Shown here piece by piece: positions 1 through 5,772 of a DNA stretch of 6,952 nucleotides. This DNA is from Candidatus Bathyarchaeota archaeon (lineage in GTDB: Archaea > Thermoproteota > Bathyarchaeia > RBG-16-48-13 > GCA-020355125). A program made the position numbers and the translations under genes. Location of the stretch: assembly GCA_026014905.1 (NCBI GenBank), contig JAOZHK010000064.1, positions 1-6,952 on the forward strand, read 5' to 3'. The notes under the pieces were generated by a model. That model was not told where the DNA came from and made no database searches. It saw nothing but the letters and a program-made list of their open reading frames with translations. Every line of letters starts with the position of its first letter. Position 1 is the first letter of the stretch.

Positions 1-17
1 TACGTGCCCAGAGTGTC

Positions 18-617
18 TTATTCTTCAAGAGGTTTTGTGATAAGAGGCAACGGAGTGATGCTAATTCGTGCATCACTGCCTTCTAGCATTGAAATAAGTT
101 TTATGATAATTGGAGATTGGTGGGCGCTCCGATATATAGTAACACAATAGGGAGTCAATCCAATATCCGCGCAACCATCTAGATTACGCCAGTATACGGC
201 AAGTGTACCAGGTTCTCGACCATTTACTAATCGCTGAAATTCGGATAAAACATCCTGTTTTGATATCTCCTCATCCCGATACCATATTGATCCTTTATTG
301 ATTTCTCGTTTTGAAGAGACTTGCTCACGCTTATCTAATGAATTATCTTCTTCCACAAGCAAATAAATATTAAAAGAACCATGGATCGTGCCATCCATGT
401 AATGAGGTTTTGGAAGATATTCAATTATCCTTTGGATCGTGCTGAAGCTCATTCCTTGAATTAGCATACCTTGTCCCTGCTCACATCTCCCTCTCATATT
501 GTAACATGGGGTTTTAAAACTTTCCGCAGTACGCTTACGTATCTCGTAGGAGCTGCACGTAGAAAAAATAGGTTGAGATCGCGTAATAAGACAGGGAATG
601 TTCTGAATTCGGTCCAC
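18..617 (-). CDS. Hypothetical protein, 199 aa
   Basis: I do not recognise this protein. The frame opens at a GTG at 617 and ends in TAA at 18-20. No transmembrane segment or signal peptide is evident, so it is probably cytosolic. Residues 1-50 are Cys/Arg/Ser-rich and low in order (Cys 9, 21, 38, 45). Residues from about 56 on look like a folded alpha/beta domain, with a short helix (IQRIIEYL), a charged middle (EEDNSLDKREQ) and a beta-rich end (GTLAVYWRNLDG, PYCVTIYRSA, ARISITPLPLI). No Shine-Dalgarno precedes the GTG. In-frame ATGs at 497, 467 and 452 are alternatives, and the ATG at 467 has AAGG just upstream. A TATA-like site at 659-667 would give a leader of about 20 nt to the GTG, which favours the long form. 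It diverges from the ribbon-helix-helix gene at 700, which may regulate it. Coding status is likely but not certain. Confidence 0.55.
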   Translation of the reverse strand: MDRIQNIPCLITRSQPIFSTCSSYEIRKRTAESFKTPCYNMRGRCEQGQGMLIQGMSFSTIQRIIEYLPKPHYMDGTIHGSFNIYLLVEEDNSLDKREQVSSKREINKGSIWYRDEEISKQDVLSEFQRLVNGREPGTLAVYWRNLDGCADIGLTPYCVTIYRSAHQSPIIIKLISMLEGSDARISITPLPLITKPLEE

Positions 618-634
618 GTTCGCTGACTAGAATT

Positions 635-674
635 TGATGAACAAAAACTTTATATGATGTATAAAAATATGATG
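635..674 (+). repeat. Three TGATG direct repeats in the divergent promoter
   Basis: TGATG occurs at 635-639, 655-659 and 670-674, always on the same strand, within longer similar contexts (TTGATGA, ATGATGT, ATGATGA). The first and third copies are each followed by an A-run ending in ACT. The copies flank both predicted TATA boxes. Ribbon-helix-helix proteins often bind short tandem sites in their own promoter, so these are candidate autoregulatory operators. The A/T-rich context makes chance occurrence possible. Confidence 0.3.
648..667. promoter_or_regulatory. Overlapping divergent archaeal promoters
   Basis: On the plus strand a TATA-like box (CTTTATATG, 648-656) follows an A-rich BRE-like stretch and would start the regulator transcript near 676, about 24 nt before its ATG. 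On the minus strand TTTTTATAC (667-659) would start the 199-aa gene near 637, about 20 nt before its GTG. Each TATA box lies inside the other core promoter, so the two initiation complexes should exclude each other. The boxes are read from sequence; the start sites are inferred from the usual archaeal spacing. Confidence 0.45.
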
Positions 675-699
675 AAAAACTAATTTGGTGTGTTATGCT

Positions 700-846
700 A
701 TGCCACGTAATGGATTTAAGAGTTTAACAATCCCAGAAGGTTTGTATCTTGAACTAGAGAAATATGTCAACGACTCAAATGGCTACTATGTATCCATTTC
801 AGAAGTTGTGAGAGAAGCGTTACGCGCGTATCTCCGCAGTTCCTGA
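700..846 (+). CDS. Small ribbon-helix-helix (CopG/Arc-type) transcriptional regulator, 48 aa
   Basis: This gene encodes a 48-residue protein with the layout of a ribbon-helix-helix DNA-binding protein. A short beta strand (residues 6-11, FKSLTI) is followed by helix A (about 12-25, PEGLYLELEKYVND), a turn with Gly28, and helix B starting at a Ser cap (about 32-46, SISEVVREALRAYL). In this fold the strand pairs with that of a second subunit and inserts into the major groove. Length, strand spacing and the S-x-S-E-V-V-R-E-A-L core all match the family. The start is ATG at 700, with GGTG at 687-690 nine nt upstream as a partial Shine-Dalgarno. An ATG at 695 is in another frame. It is divergent from the 199-aa gene and probably controls that promoter and its own. 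No toxin-like partner follows it on the same strand, so an antitoxin role is possible but not supported. The domain call is firm; the target is inferred. Confidence 0.88.
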   Translation: MPRNGFKSLTIPEGLYLELEKYVNDSNGYYVSISEVVREALRAYLRSS

Positions 847-864
847 TACTTCCTCCACCATATT

Positions 865-922
865 CCTTTTTTCCTTATACCCTTTATTGAATAGTTAGCC
901 TACAAAGTTTTCTTTTTCGTTT
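865..922 (+). terminator. T-rich terminator region after the regulator gene
   Basis: Pyrimidine-rich DNA on the plus strand contains a run of six T at 867-872 and further runs at 908-911 and 913-917. Archaeal RNA polymerase commonly stops at runs of T in the non-template strand, without needing a hairpin. The position just after the regulator stop (846) fits termination of that gene. Read from sequence; no direct evidence. Confidence 0.45.
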
Positions 923-929
923 ACTCTTA

Positions 930-955
930 TACCTACCTGTTTGCACGTGTAGGTA
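930..955. repeat. 7-bp inverted repeat between convergent genes
   Basis: TACCTAC at 930-936 and GTAGGTA at 949-955 are perfect inverted copies around a 12-nt loop. The repeat lies in the gap between the end of the plus-strand regulator and the end of the minus-strand transporter (976). A stem here could end or stabilise either transcript. It could also be a protein-binding site, although neither flanking gene starts nearby. Confidence 0.35.
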
Positions 956-975
956 GATTACTCCAGCCGATAACG

Positions 976-2256
976 CTATTTATTCTCAGTGTCTCTTCGA
1001 ACCAGAGTATCAGGTACGGTTCGCAATATTGGAATCGCAATTACATCGAGCACAATGGGGATTAGCAATACCTCCATCATGAGTCCCTGCTGCCACATGA
1101 ATCCGCCAATTATCGATACCGGAAAACTGAGTATACCAAAGAATCCGAGAAGACCTAACCACCGCCCCCTCTTCTCCTCGGGTACCAATTCGAAATTCAT
1201 TGTTATAAAGGGAATAAAACTTACCCCTCCTAACCCGCCTCCACCACCTCCTCCAACTAACCCAATATAGCCAAGCATCCCCACGATGATCAGATACTCT
1301 GGTCCCGGCGCGAAAACCAATAAAAGTGTACCAAGATATACGAAGGGACGGAACAGGTAGAAGGCACGTTTTCGACCAATACGATCTGCTAATCGTCCCA
1401 CAGGTAATTGCAATAATAATCCAACAAGTGTATTGCCCAATCCCATCAGTCCAAGGATATATGGATCTGCACCTTTGACATCAACAATCCACAGAGGTGC
1501 AAACGGCATCGCTAATCGCATACCCACATTACGTATTATCATGATCACCAGCCACCGCTTCAACCATCGCTCTCCAGCGAAGACCTCTCGAAAGTCCGCA
1601 ATAAATCCTCCATGATCGTCACGATTACGCCGTATATGTGCGTGCCGCTCATTCAAGCCTGTAGCAGGCGCGAGCCATACTGCAATAGCTAAAAACACAA
1701 ACGTACCAAGCGCAAGTTGAATGAAGTAGAGCGGACGAATCCCTTCAGCGTTAACGCCTCCAAAATACGTCACAATGATTGCTGCGACGACCGATGTTAC
1801 AAGACGTGGGATCGCCCACAATGTTCGTGAAAGTGACATAACCATTGATCGTTGTTGCGGCTTCGAGTAATTAATGAAAAGCACATCTACATACGGCATC
1901 ACCATTCGCTGACACGCACCATACAAGATGATTGCTGGTATCAGCATCCACCAATTCGAGGCCAAGCCATAGAGCGCAGACACAGTAGCCGTTATGGCTA
2001 ACCCAATAAGAATTACTTTCTTGGCTCCAAATCGATCCGCGATCCATCCACTTGGTACCGAGATCAGAGAGCTAGCAATTGAACCAGCACTATCCAACGA
2101 CCCTAACTCGACCGGATTTGCGCCTAATGAGGTCGCATAGAGCTGATTGTATTGGGATGGAAGATCGCGATGCCATAAATGGATACCTAAAAACATAAAG
2201 AGCACACGGATTCGTCTATCAATGCCTTGAAAAAATGTGGTCACAGATTCAAACAC
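976..2256 (-). CDS. Major facilitator superfamily (MFS) transporter, 426 aa
   Basis: A polytopic inner-membrane carrier of the MFS type, probably about 12 helices, expected to move a small solute by uniport, symport or antiport. The signature loop-2 motif A appears in both halves: GWIADRFGAKK (70-80) and GRLADRIGRKR (287-297). A charged central loop (about 201-233, NERHAHIRRNRDD and onward) joins the two six-helix bundles. A 426-residue length is typical. The first helix is unusually polar (LWHRDLPSQY, 27-36), which might contribute to substrate or proton binding. Residues 335-341 are seven consecutive Gly in a predicted helix of the C-terminal half. The GTG start is supported by GGTGA (2264-2268) seven nt upstream and a TATA box at 2299-2306. 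It diverges from hydrolase A, so its cargo may be a substrate or product of the adjacent hydrolases. Drug export cannot be excluded. The family call is firm and the substrate is unknown. Confidence 0.93.
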   Translation of the reverse strand: MFESVTTFFQGIDRRIRVLFMFLGIHLWHRDLPSQYNQLYATSLGANPVELGSLDSAGSIASSLISVPSGWIADRFGAKKVILIGLAITATVSALYGLASNWWMLIPAIILYGACQRMVMPYVDVLFINYSKPQQRSMVMSLSRTLWAIPRLVTSVVAAIIVTYFGGVNAEGIRPLYFIQLALGTFVFLAIAVWLAPATGLNERHAHIRRNRDDHGGFIADFREVFAGERWLKRWLVIMIIRNVGMRLAMPFAPLWIVDVKGADPYILGLMGLGNTLVGLLLQLPVGRLADRIGRKRAFYLFRPFVYLGTLLLVFAPGPEYLIIVGMLGYIGLVGGGGGGGLGGVSFIPFITMNFELVPEEKRGRWLGLLGFFGILSFPVSIIGGFMWQQGLMMEVLLIPIVLDVIAIPILRTVPDTLVRRDTENK

Positions 2257-2263
2257 TACGTCG

Positions 2264-2306
2264 TCACCAGAAGATCAGTTCTAGATGTTTGAAGGCAGTA
2301 TATTAT
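2264..2306 (-). promoter_or_regulatory. Promoter and ribosome-binding site of the MFS gene
   Basis: On the minus strand, CGAAAC followed by ATAATATA (TATA at 2306-2299) resembles an archaeal BRE/TATA pair. It predicts a start near 2276. GGTGA at 2268-2264 complements the archaeal 16S 3' end and sits seven nt before the GTG at 2256. The agreement of the two signals decides the GTG start. Confidence 0.5.
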
Positions 2307-2328
2307 GTTTCGCTTGTTTATGCAGAGC

Positions 2329-2373
2329 ACCCAGAGCCATCAATGTGCGTGTTATGCGCGCGTAATTCTGGGT
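2329..2373. promoter_or_regulatory. Nested dyad in the MFS/hydrolase A divergent gap
   Basis: ACCCAGA (2329-2335) and TCTGGGT (2367-2373) are perfect 7-bp inverted arms. Inside them, GTGCG (2345-2349) can pair with CGCGC (2357-2361), using one G-T wobble. A 14-bp near-palindrome, TTATGCGCGCGTAA, lies at 2352-2365. The whole structure falls between the two predicted TATA boxes (2299-2306 minus, 2393-2401 plus) and outside both predicted leaders. A regulator site shared by both genes is therefore more likely than an attenuator. A short structured RNA is an alternative. Confidence 0.35.
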
Positions 2374-2392
2374 TACATGCTCGTCAAGCAAC

Positions 2393-2439
2393 TTTGATAA
2401 ACAACCTCTCGAATAATCAGAATCTATAACTTGTGGTGA
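2393..2439 (+). promoter_or_regulatory. Probable promoter and ribosome-binding site of hydrolase A
   Basis: TTTGATAAA at 2393-2401 is a weak TATA box that would start transcription near 2423. GGTGA at 2435-2439 is an archaeal Shine-Dalgarno ten nt before the ATG at 2450. The TTG at 2444 would have only four nt of spacing, so the ATG is preferred. Confidence 0.4.
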
Positions 2440-2449
2440 AGGGTTGTTC

Positions 2450-3709
2450 ATGGTGAATAATGACGTATATGTGCTGAGTGAGTTACTGATAGATGGGACT
2501 GGGCAAGAGGCCATACAACGTGGAATCGTACATATTGAAGCGGGAAAGATTAGACAGGTTGGTCAGAAAGGGGATTTCACTATTCCTCGAGGAGCGACAC
2601 TTATTGATGGATCAGGTTTCACGCTCTTACCTGGGCTCATTGATGCTCACATTCACTTAACCGGACGGCGTAGAAAGGATTGGGTGGGTCAATATGATTC
2701 CACATTACGAACTTCTCGAGCAATAGCTGATGCATATAATCTCCTTGAACATGGGGTTACCGCCGCTCGCTGCTGCGGATCACCCTATACTCCAGGGATT
2801 AAACGCGCAATTGAAGAGGGAACCATCGTTGGACCACGGTTTGTAACAGCTGGCGCGTATATTTCTCAGACTTGTGGACACGGCGATGTTCATCATCTTC
2901 CTCTCCATTGGGCACAACAGATTCGAGTAATCGCTGATGGCGTATCAGCTTGTCGCCGAGCTGTAAGACAGCAATTACGTCAAGGAGCAGATTTTATCAA
3001 GGTTATGGCTGGAGGAGGAACCTCATCACAATTAGATGAGCTTGAACACCCCCAATTTAGTGTCGACGAACTCTGCGCTATGGTTCATGAAGCACATTCT
3101 GTCGGAAAACCAATCGCTGCGCACGCCCATGGATTAACTCCGATCAAACATGCACTACGCTGTGGTGTCGATGTCATTGAGCATGGTACTGCCATTGATG
3201 AAGCAGCTGCTCAACAGGTCGCGGATTCTGGACGTTATATTGTGAGGAATTGTTATACGCCGATACGGGTTTATGAGCAAACTCAAGGATTCACCAACCA
3301 AGGAGACTATAGTGATTGGGCATTTCGACGGCATAAGATCAATTATCAACATAATCGAATGTCGGTGAAATTATGTCGACAAATAGGGTGTAAACAAGCT
3401 ATTGGACCTGATGTTTCAGGCTGTGAGCCGTATGATGTGATCCCAAAAACCATGAACGCCTTCATGGAGTTGGGTGACTATTCTGCGCTTGAAGCTATCT
3501 CTTGTTGTACTCAAACCGGGTCTGAAGTGCTGGGTTTATGTGATACAATCGGTACTCTTGAACAAGATAAATTCGCAGATCTTATTCTTGTAGAAGGGAA
3601 CCCCCTCAGTAACATCATGGTGCTGGCGCCAAAAACTAACATCCGACTTGTTATGAAAGGAGGACACGTCCTCATAAATCGAGATGTACCTTTATCCACG
3701 ACTAATTGA
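2450..3709 (+). CDS. Hydrolase A: amidohydrolase-superfamily metallohydrolase, Xaa-Pro dipeptidase/imidazolonepropionase-like (419 aa)
   Basis: A cytosolic TIM-barrel metal-dependent hydrolase of the COG1228-like 'Met_dep_hydrolase_A' group. Characterised members cleave dipeptides, N-acyl amino acids or related amides. Residues 1-60 and about 366-410 form the small beta-sandwich. The expected binuclear metal ligands are present: H67 and H69 (DAHIHL), the lysine to be carboxylated K184 (DFIKVM), H225 (AAHAHG), H245 (VIEHGT) and catalytic D321 (GPD). Subgroup markers GHGD (143-146), GGGTSS (188-193), HPQFS (200-204) and EHGTAID (244-250) also fit. Length is normal. Oddities: where relatives usually read TTVRD-x-G it has TAARCCG (104-110), and TGGHG is TCGHG (141-145). 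Thirteen cysteines in total is high. The ATG start follows GGTGA; an in-frame TTG at 2444 would add two residues. It diverges from the MFS gene and converges on hydrolase B. Family assignment is firm; substrate specificity cannot be read. Confidence 0.93.
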   Translation: MVNNDVYVLSELLIDGTGQEAIQRGIVHIEAGKIRQVGQKGDFTIPRGATLIDGSGFTLLPGLIDAHIHLTGRRRKDWVGQYDSTLRTSRAIADAYNLLEHGVTAARCCGSPYTPGIKRAIEEGTIVGPRFVTAGAYISQTCGHGDVHHLPLHWAQQIRVIADGVSACRRAVRQQLRQGADFIKVMAGGGTSSQLDELEHPQFSVDELCAMVHEAHSVGKPIAAHAHGLTPIKHALRCGVDVIEHGTAIDEAAAQQVADSGRYIVRNCYTPIRVYEQTQGFTNQGDYSDWAFRRHKINYQHNRMSVKLCRQIGCKQAIGPDVSGCEPYDVIPKTMNAFMELGDYSALEAISCCTQTGSEVLGLCDTIGTLEQDKFADLILVEGNPLSNIMVLAPKTNIRLVMKGGHVLINRDVPLSTTN

Positions 3710-3735
3710 AGACACATCCTTGGTGTACTAACGAA

Positions 3736-4896
3736 TTATTCGATGACTTTTCCGCCTTTAATGACTCCTCGTGGAGACAATAGCTTCGTCAGAATTCTTT
3801 GAGTTTTCACTGGTCGAATATTATCCCATAGAGGAACTTCATCATGTACTTGCTCGAAGAGGGCAATATCGGCTTCAGCTCCAATTCGCAAGGTCCCAAT
3901 TGTATCCGACATCCCCAGAATAGCTGCTGGGATCATTGTTGCGGATTTAATCACGGTACTTAAAGGAAGGCCCAGATGGAGAAATTTTGAGAGCACGGTT
4001 GGTAAATCATGGATCACGGTTCGAGTGGCGGGCTCGGTGAGATCTGTGCTAATTGTGTCGGGGAGAAACTGTTGCTTTAATGCCTGAGCTGCCGTCTCCC
4101 AACAGAAGTTGTTTGAGCCATGACCGACATCAAAGAACACACCGCGGGTACGAGCCAGCAACATCTCAGATAACATTTTTCCTTTATCATCGAAGATACT
4201 GGCATTAGGGAGCTGGGGCGGATACGGTGGGGGATAACAATGGGTCATAATATCTCCGCGTTCCAGAACCGACAATACATGCGGTAAAGATAGATTGATG
4301 GGAAGAGATCCGGGATGAACCATCAGTGGTAACTTGGTGGTTCGAGCGATCTCTTTTGCAAGTCGTAACGCCTGTGGACCATAGAGGTCAACTGCTTCAT
4401 ATGGCACACGGATTTTGATCCCGACGATGGTATCGGAATATGCTCGGGCTACTTCAACTGTCCGTTCAAAATCCAGGTGTCGCAAATCTTCAAGTTCACC
4501 AATTCCTCCGCCCATCGTTAATCCAACATCACACACGTGGAGAAAGGCGACAATACGCGTCAGACACGAATCTATGACGTAGTGCTTAAATCCAGGAAAG
4601 TTATTAGCACCAGCGGATCCGCCGTCAACGACTGTAGTCACGCCCTTTGGTAAACAGTGGGTATCAGGATCAACGCTATTGTACTTAACATGACGATAGA
4701 CATGAGCGTGAAAGTCAATCAAACCAGGTGTGACGATCATGCCTTTGGCATTAATTGTCTGTTGAGCCTCACGAGGATCAAGCGTTTTAGCCATTTTGGT
4801 GATTGTATTACCGGTGATAGCGATATCGCGCTTAGCCTCAACATCTTGAGATGGATCAATCACTAATCCCTCTTTCACCACCAGATCATATTTCAC
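3736..4896 (-). CDS. Hydrolase B: amidohydrolase/deacetylase family metallohydrolase (COG3964 type), 386 aa
   Basis: A cytosolic metal-dependent hydrolase of the COG3964 ('Met_dep_hydrolase_B') group. A few bacterial members are reported to cleave acetyl esters or amides of hydroxy or amino acids, but the natural substrates are mostly unknown. Expected ligands are present: H63 and H65 (DFHAHV), carboxylated-lysine candidate K161 (GIKIRV), H194 (MVHPGS), H219 (MTHC) and catalytic D285 (ISTDLT). Family markers VDPD (75-78), GVTTVVDGGSAGA (85-97), DVGHG (256-260) and the C-terminal DTIGTLRIGAEAD (331-343) are clear. Length is typical. After metal ligand H219 comes a Pro-rich loop, YPPPYPPQLPN (221-231), where relatives usually have a short glycine-containing loop. 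The GTG start is eight nt after GGAGAT (4905-4910), with a TATA box at 4947-4955. Its 3' end faces hydrolase A across 26 bp. It is a different subfamily from hydrolase A, so this is not a tandem duplication. Family call firm, substrate unknown. Confidence 0.93.
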   Translation of the reverse strand: MKYDLVVKEGLVIDPSQDVEAKRDIAITGNTITKMAKTLDPREAQQTINAKGMIVTPGLIDFHAHVYRHVKYNSVDPDTHCLPKGVTTVVDGGSAGANNFPGFKHYVIDSCLTRIVAFLHVCDVGLTMGGGIGELEDLRHLDFERTVEVARAYSDTIVGIKIRVPYEAVDLYGPQALRLAKEIARTTKLPLMVHPGSLPINLSLPHVLSVLERGDIMTHCYPPPYPPQLPNASIFDDKGKMLSEMLLARTRGVFFDVGHGSNNFCWETAAQALKQQFLPDTISTDLTEPATRTVIHDLPTVLSKFLHLGLPLSTVIKSATMIPAAILGMSDTIGTLRIGAEADIALFEQVHDEVPLWDNIRPVKTQRILTKLLSPRGVIKGGKVIE

Positions 4897-4923
4897 AGTT
4901 CCTTATCTCCATGAATCATTTAA

Positions 4924-4955
4924 CTAAATCTGCATTCTCAGTTTAGTGATATAAG
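4924..4955 (-). promoter_or_regulatory. Promoter of hydrolase B with an adjoining operator-like dyad
   Basis: On the minus strand GAAAGC precedes CTTATATCA (TATA, 4955-4947), predicting a start near 4925, about 29 nt before the GTG. Directly downstream of the TATA box lies an imperfect dyad, CTAAATCTG (4924-4932) and CAGTTTAG (4939-4946). The arms match over eight bp with one bulged base around a 6-nt spacer. Between TATA and start is the usual site for archaeal repressors, so substrate-controlled repression is a reasonable inference. Confidence 0.45.
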
Positions 4956-5271
4956 GCTTTCAATTGTCCGACCCGCGCGTTTTCGCTTCCACAAAGTTAA
5001 CTAGGAGTTGATTGGCAAGCTCATGTTTCCGAGTAATGAATTTAAGGAAAGCAGGAACAGATGCACTTTATACAGACTTTGCATTCTGCTGCTTTTTGTA
5101 GTACATATTTGCCCTGAATTAAGCGATGGCTCTCGATACGTATTTGACAGAAGGGTTTCCGTGTGCCATTCGTGATATGGATACAATCCAAAGGATCAGT
5201 ACTCATTAACGTGATGGATTTCTATTATATTGATTAATCTATTCTTATATTTATAAGGTACATGCGTGCGT
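4956..5271. other. Intergenic stretch without a convincing gene
   Basis: This stretch between the hydrolase B promoter and the end of the membrane-protein operon holds no recognised gene. I see no tRNA-like TPsiC arm, repeat array or protein motif. A 50-codon frame (5023-5175, plus, Cys-rich with a short hydrophobic core) and a 61-codon frame (5001-5186, minus, TTG start) lack ribosome-binding sites and recognisable composition. At 5244-5257 there is a 14-bp palindrome, CTTATATTTATAAG, which reads as a TATA-like box on both strands with no clear gene behind it. It could drive an unannotated small RNA in either direction, or mark the end of the operon. Confidence 0.4.
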
Positions 5272-5772
5272 TTAGGGACTTTCTGGAGGAATCATGGGGT
5301 CCTCTGATTTCCGCTGAATGAATTCAATTGCTTGAAGCATGTTTTTTACGACACTTAGTAACGACAATAGGAGAAAGATGTTGATTACTGTCGTGATGTT
5401 CACAGTGAGTAGTAGATTCGTCCCAGGCGGTAATCCTGCGGATGATGGATTAAATTGGATGATACCCGCGTTTGATTCGATAATGATAAGAATCATATAC
5501 ATAATGGTACGTGCAACTGTGAAGATGTGTTGGAAAATCGTATTTCGCAATAGTTGAATGACAATCTCAAATCCTATGAAGACGATGAGATAGGACGAAA
5601 AAGTTGAAAGCTCGAAAGGAATCATGTCGCCAAAGGCGCTTTCAGCTAAGGTTGTTACAAGAGTGGCTCCTCCAAAGAGGATGAGAGTCCATAATACGAT
5701 ACGGATTACGCGGGGCAGCATGAGTTTCAGCCAATCCAAGAGTGTTCGGTCCTGTTCCTCAAGTTCAGCCAT
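5272..5772 (-). CDS. Four-helix integral membrane protein, 166 aa
   Basis: I do not recognise a named family. The sequence predicts four membrane helices, at about residues 22-43, 60-77, 83-101 and 118-142. It has short charged ends (MAELEEQDRT at the start; RKSEDPMIPPESP at the end) and a small loop with Pro and Gly (109-117) before helix 4. No catalytic motif is visible. Its ATG overlaps the stop of the upstream LEA-like gene by eight bases (ATGGCTGA), and a strong GGAGG (5780-5784) lies seven nt before the start inside that gene. Translational coupling and joint assembly with the LEA-like and two-helix proteins are therefore likely. A structural, channel or scaffold role in an envelope complex is possible but unproven. 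Confidence 0.85.
   Translation of the reverse strand: MAELEEQDRTLLDWLKLMLPRVIRIVLWTLILFGGATLVTTLAESAFGDMIPFELSTFSSYLIVFIGFEIVIQLLRNTIFQHIFTVARTIMYMILIIIESNAGIIQFNPSSAGLPPGTNLLLTVNITTVINIFLLLSLLSVVKNMLQAIEFIQRKSEDPMIPPESP

Noticed and set aside
634..675. TGATGA motifs as C boxes of a C/D small RNA
   Set aside because: No D box (CTGA) lies at the needed distance downstream; promoter repeats explain them better.
989..1270. Plus-strand 93-codon frame with a poly-proline end
   Set aside because: It is antisense to the MFS gene; the proline run is simply the complement of its glycine codons.
2281..2514. Minus-strand 77-codon frame across the divergent gap
   Set aside because: It overlaps the start of hydrolase A and the promoter region, with no domain signal.
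3710..3735. Possible hairpin in the convergent gap between the hydrolases (ACAC...GTGT)
   Set aside because: Only four base pairs, with no adjacent T-run; too weak to call a terminator.
2450..4896. The two hydrolases as a tandem duplication
   Set aside because: They share only general superfamily motifs; their subgroup signatures differ clearly and they lie on opposite strands.
5023..5175. Plus-strand 50-codon frame with a hydrophobic core and several Cys
   Set aside because: The nearest AGGAG is about 15 nt away, no promoter is placed for it, and the sequence resembles nothing known to me.
5001..5186. Minus-strand 61-codon frame
   Set aside because: It has a TTG start, no ribosome-binding site and no recognisable composition or motif.
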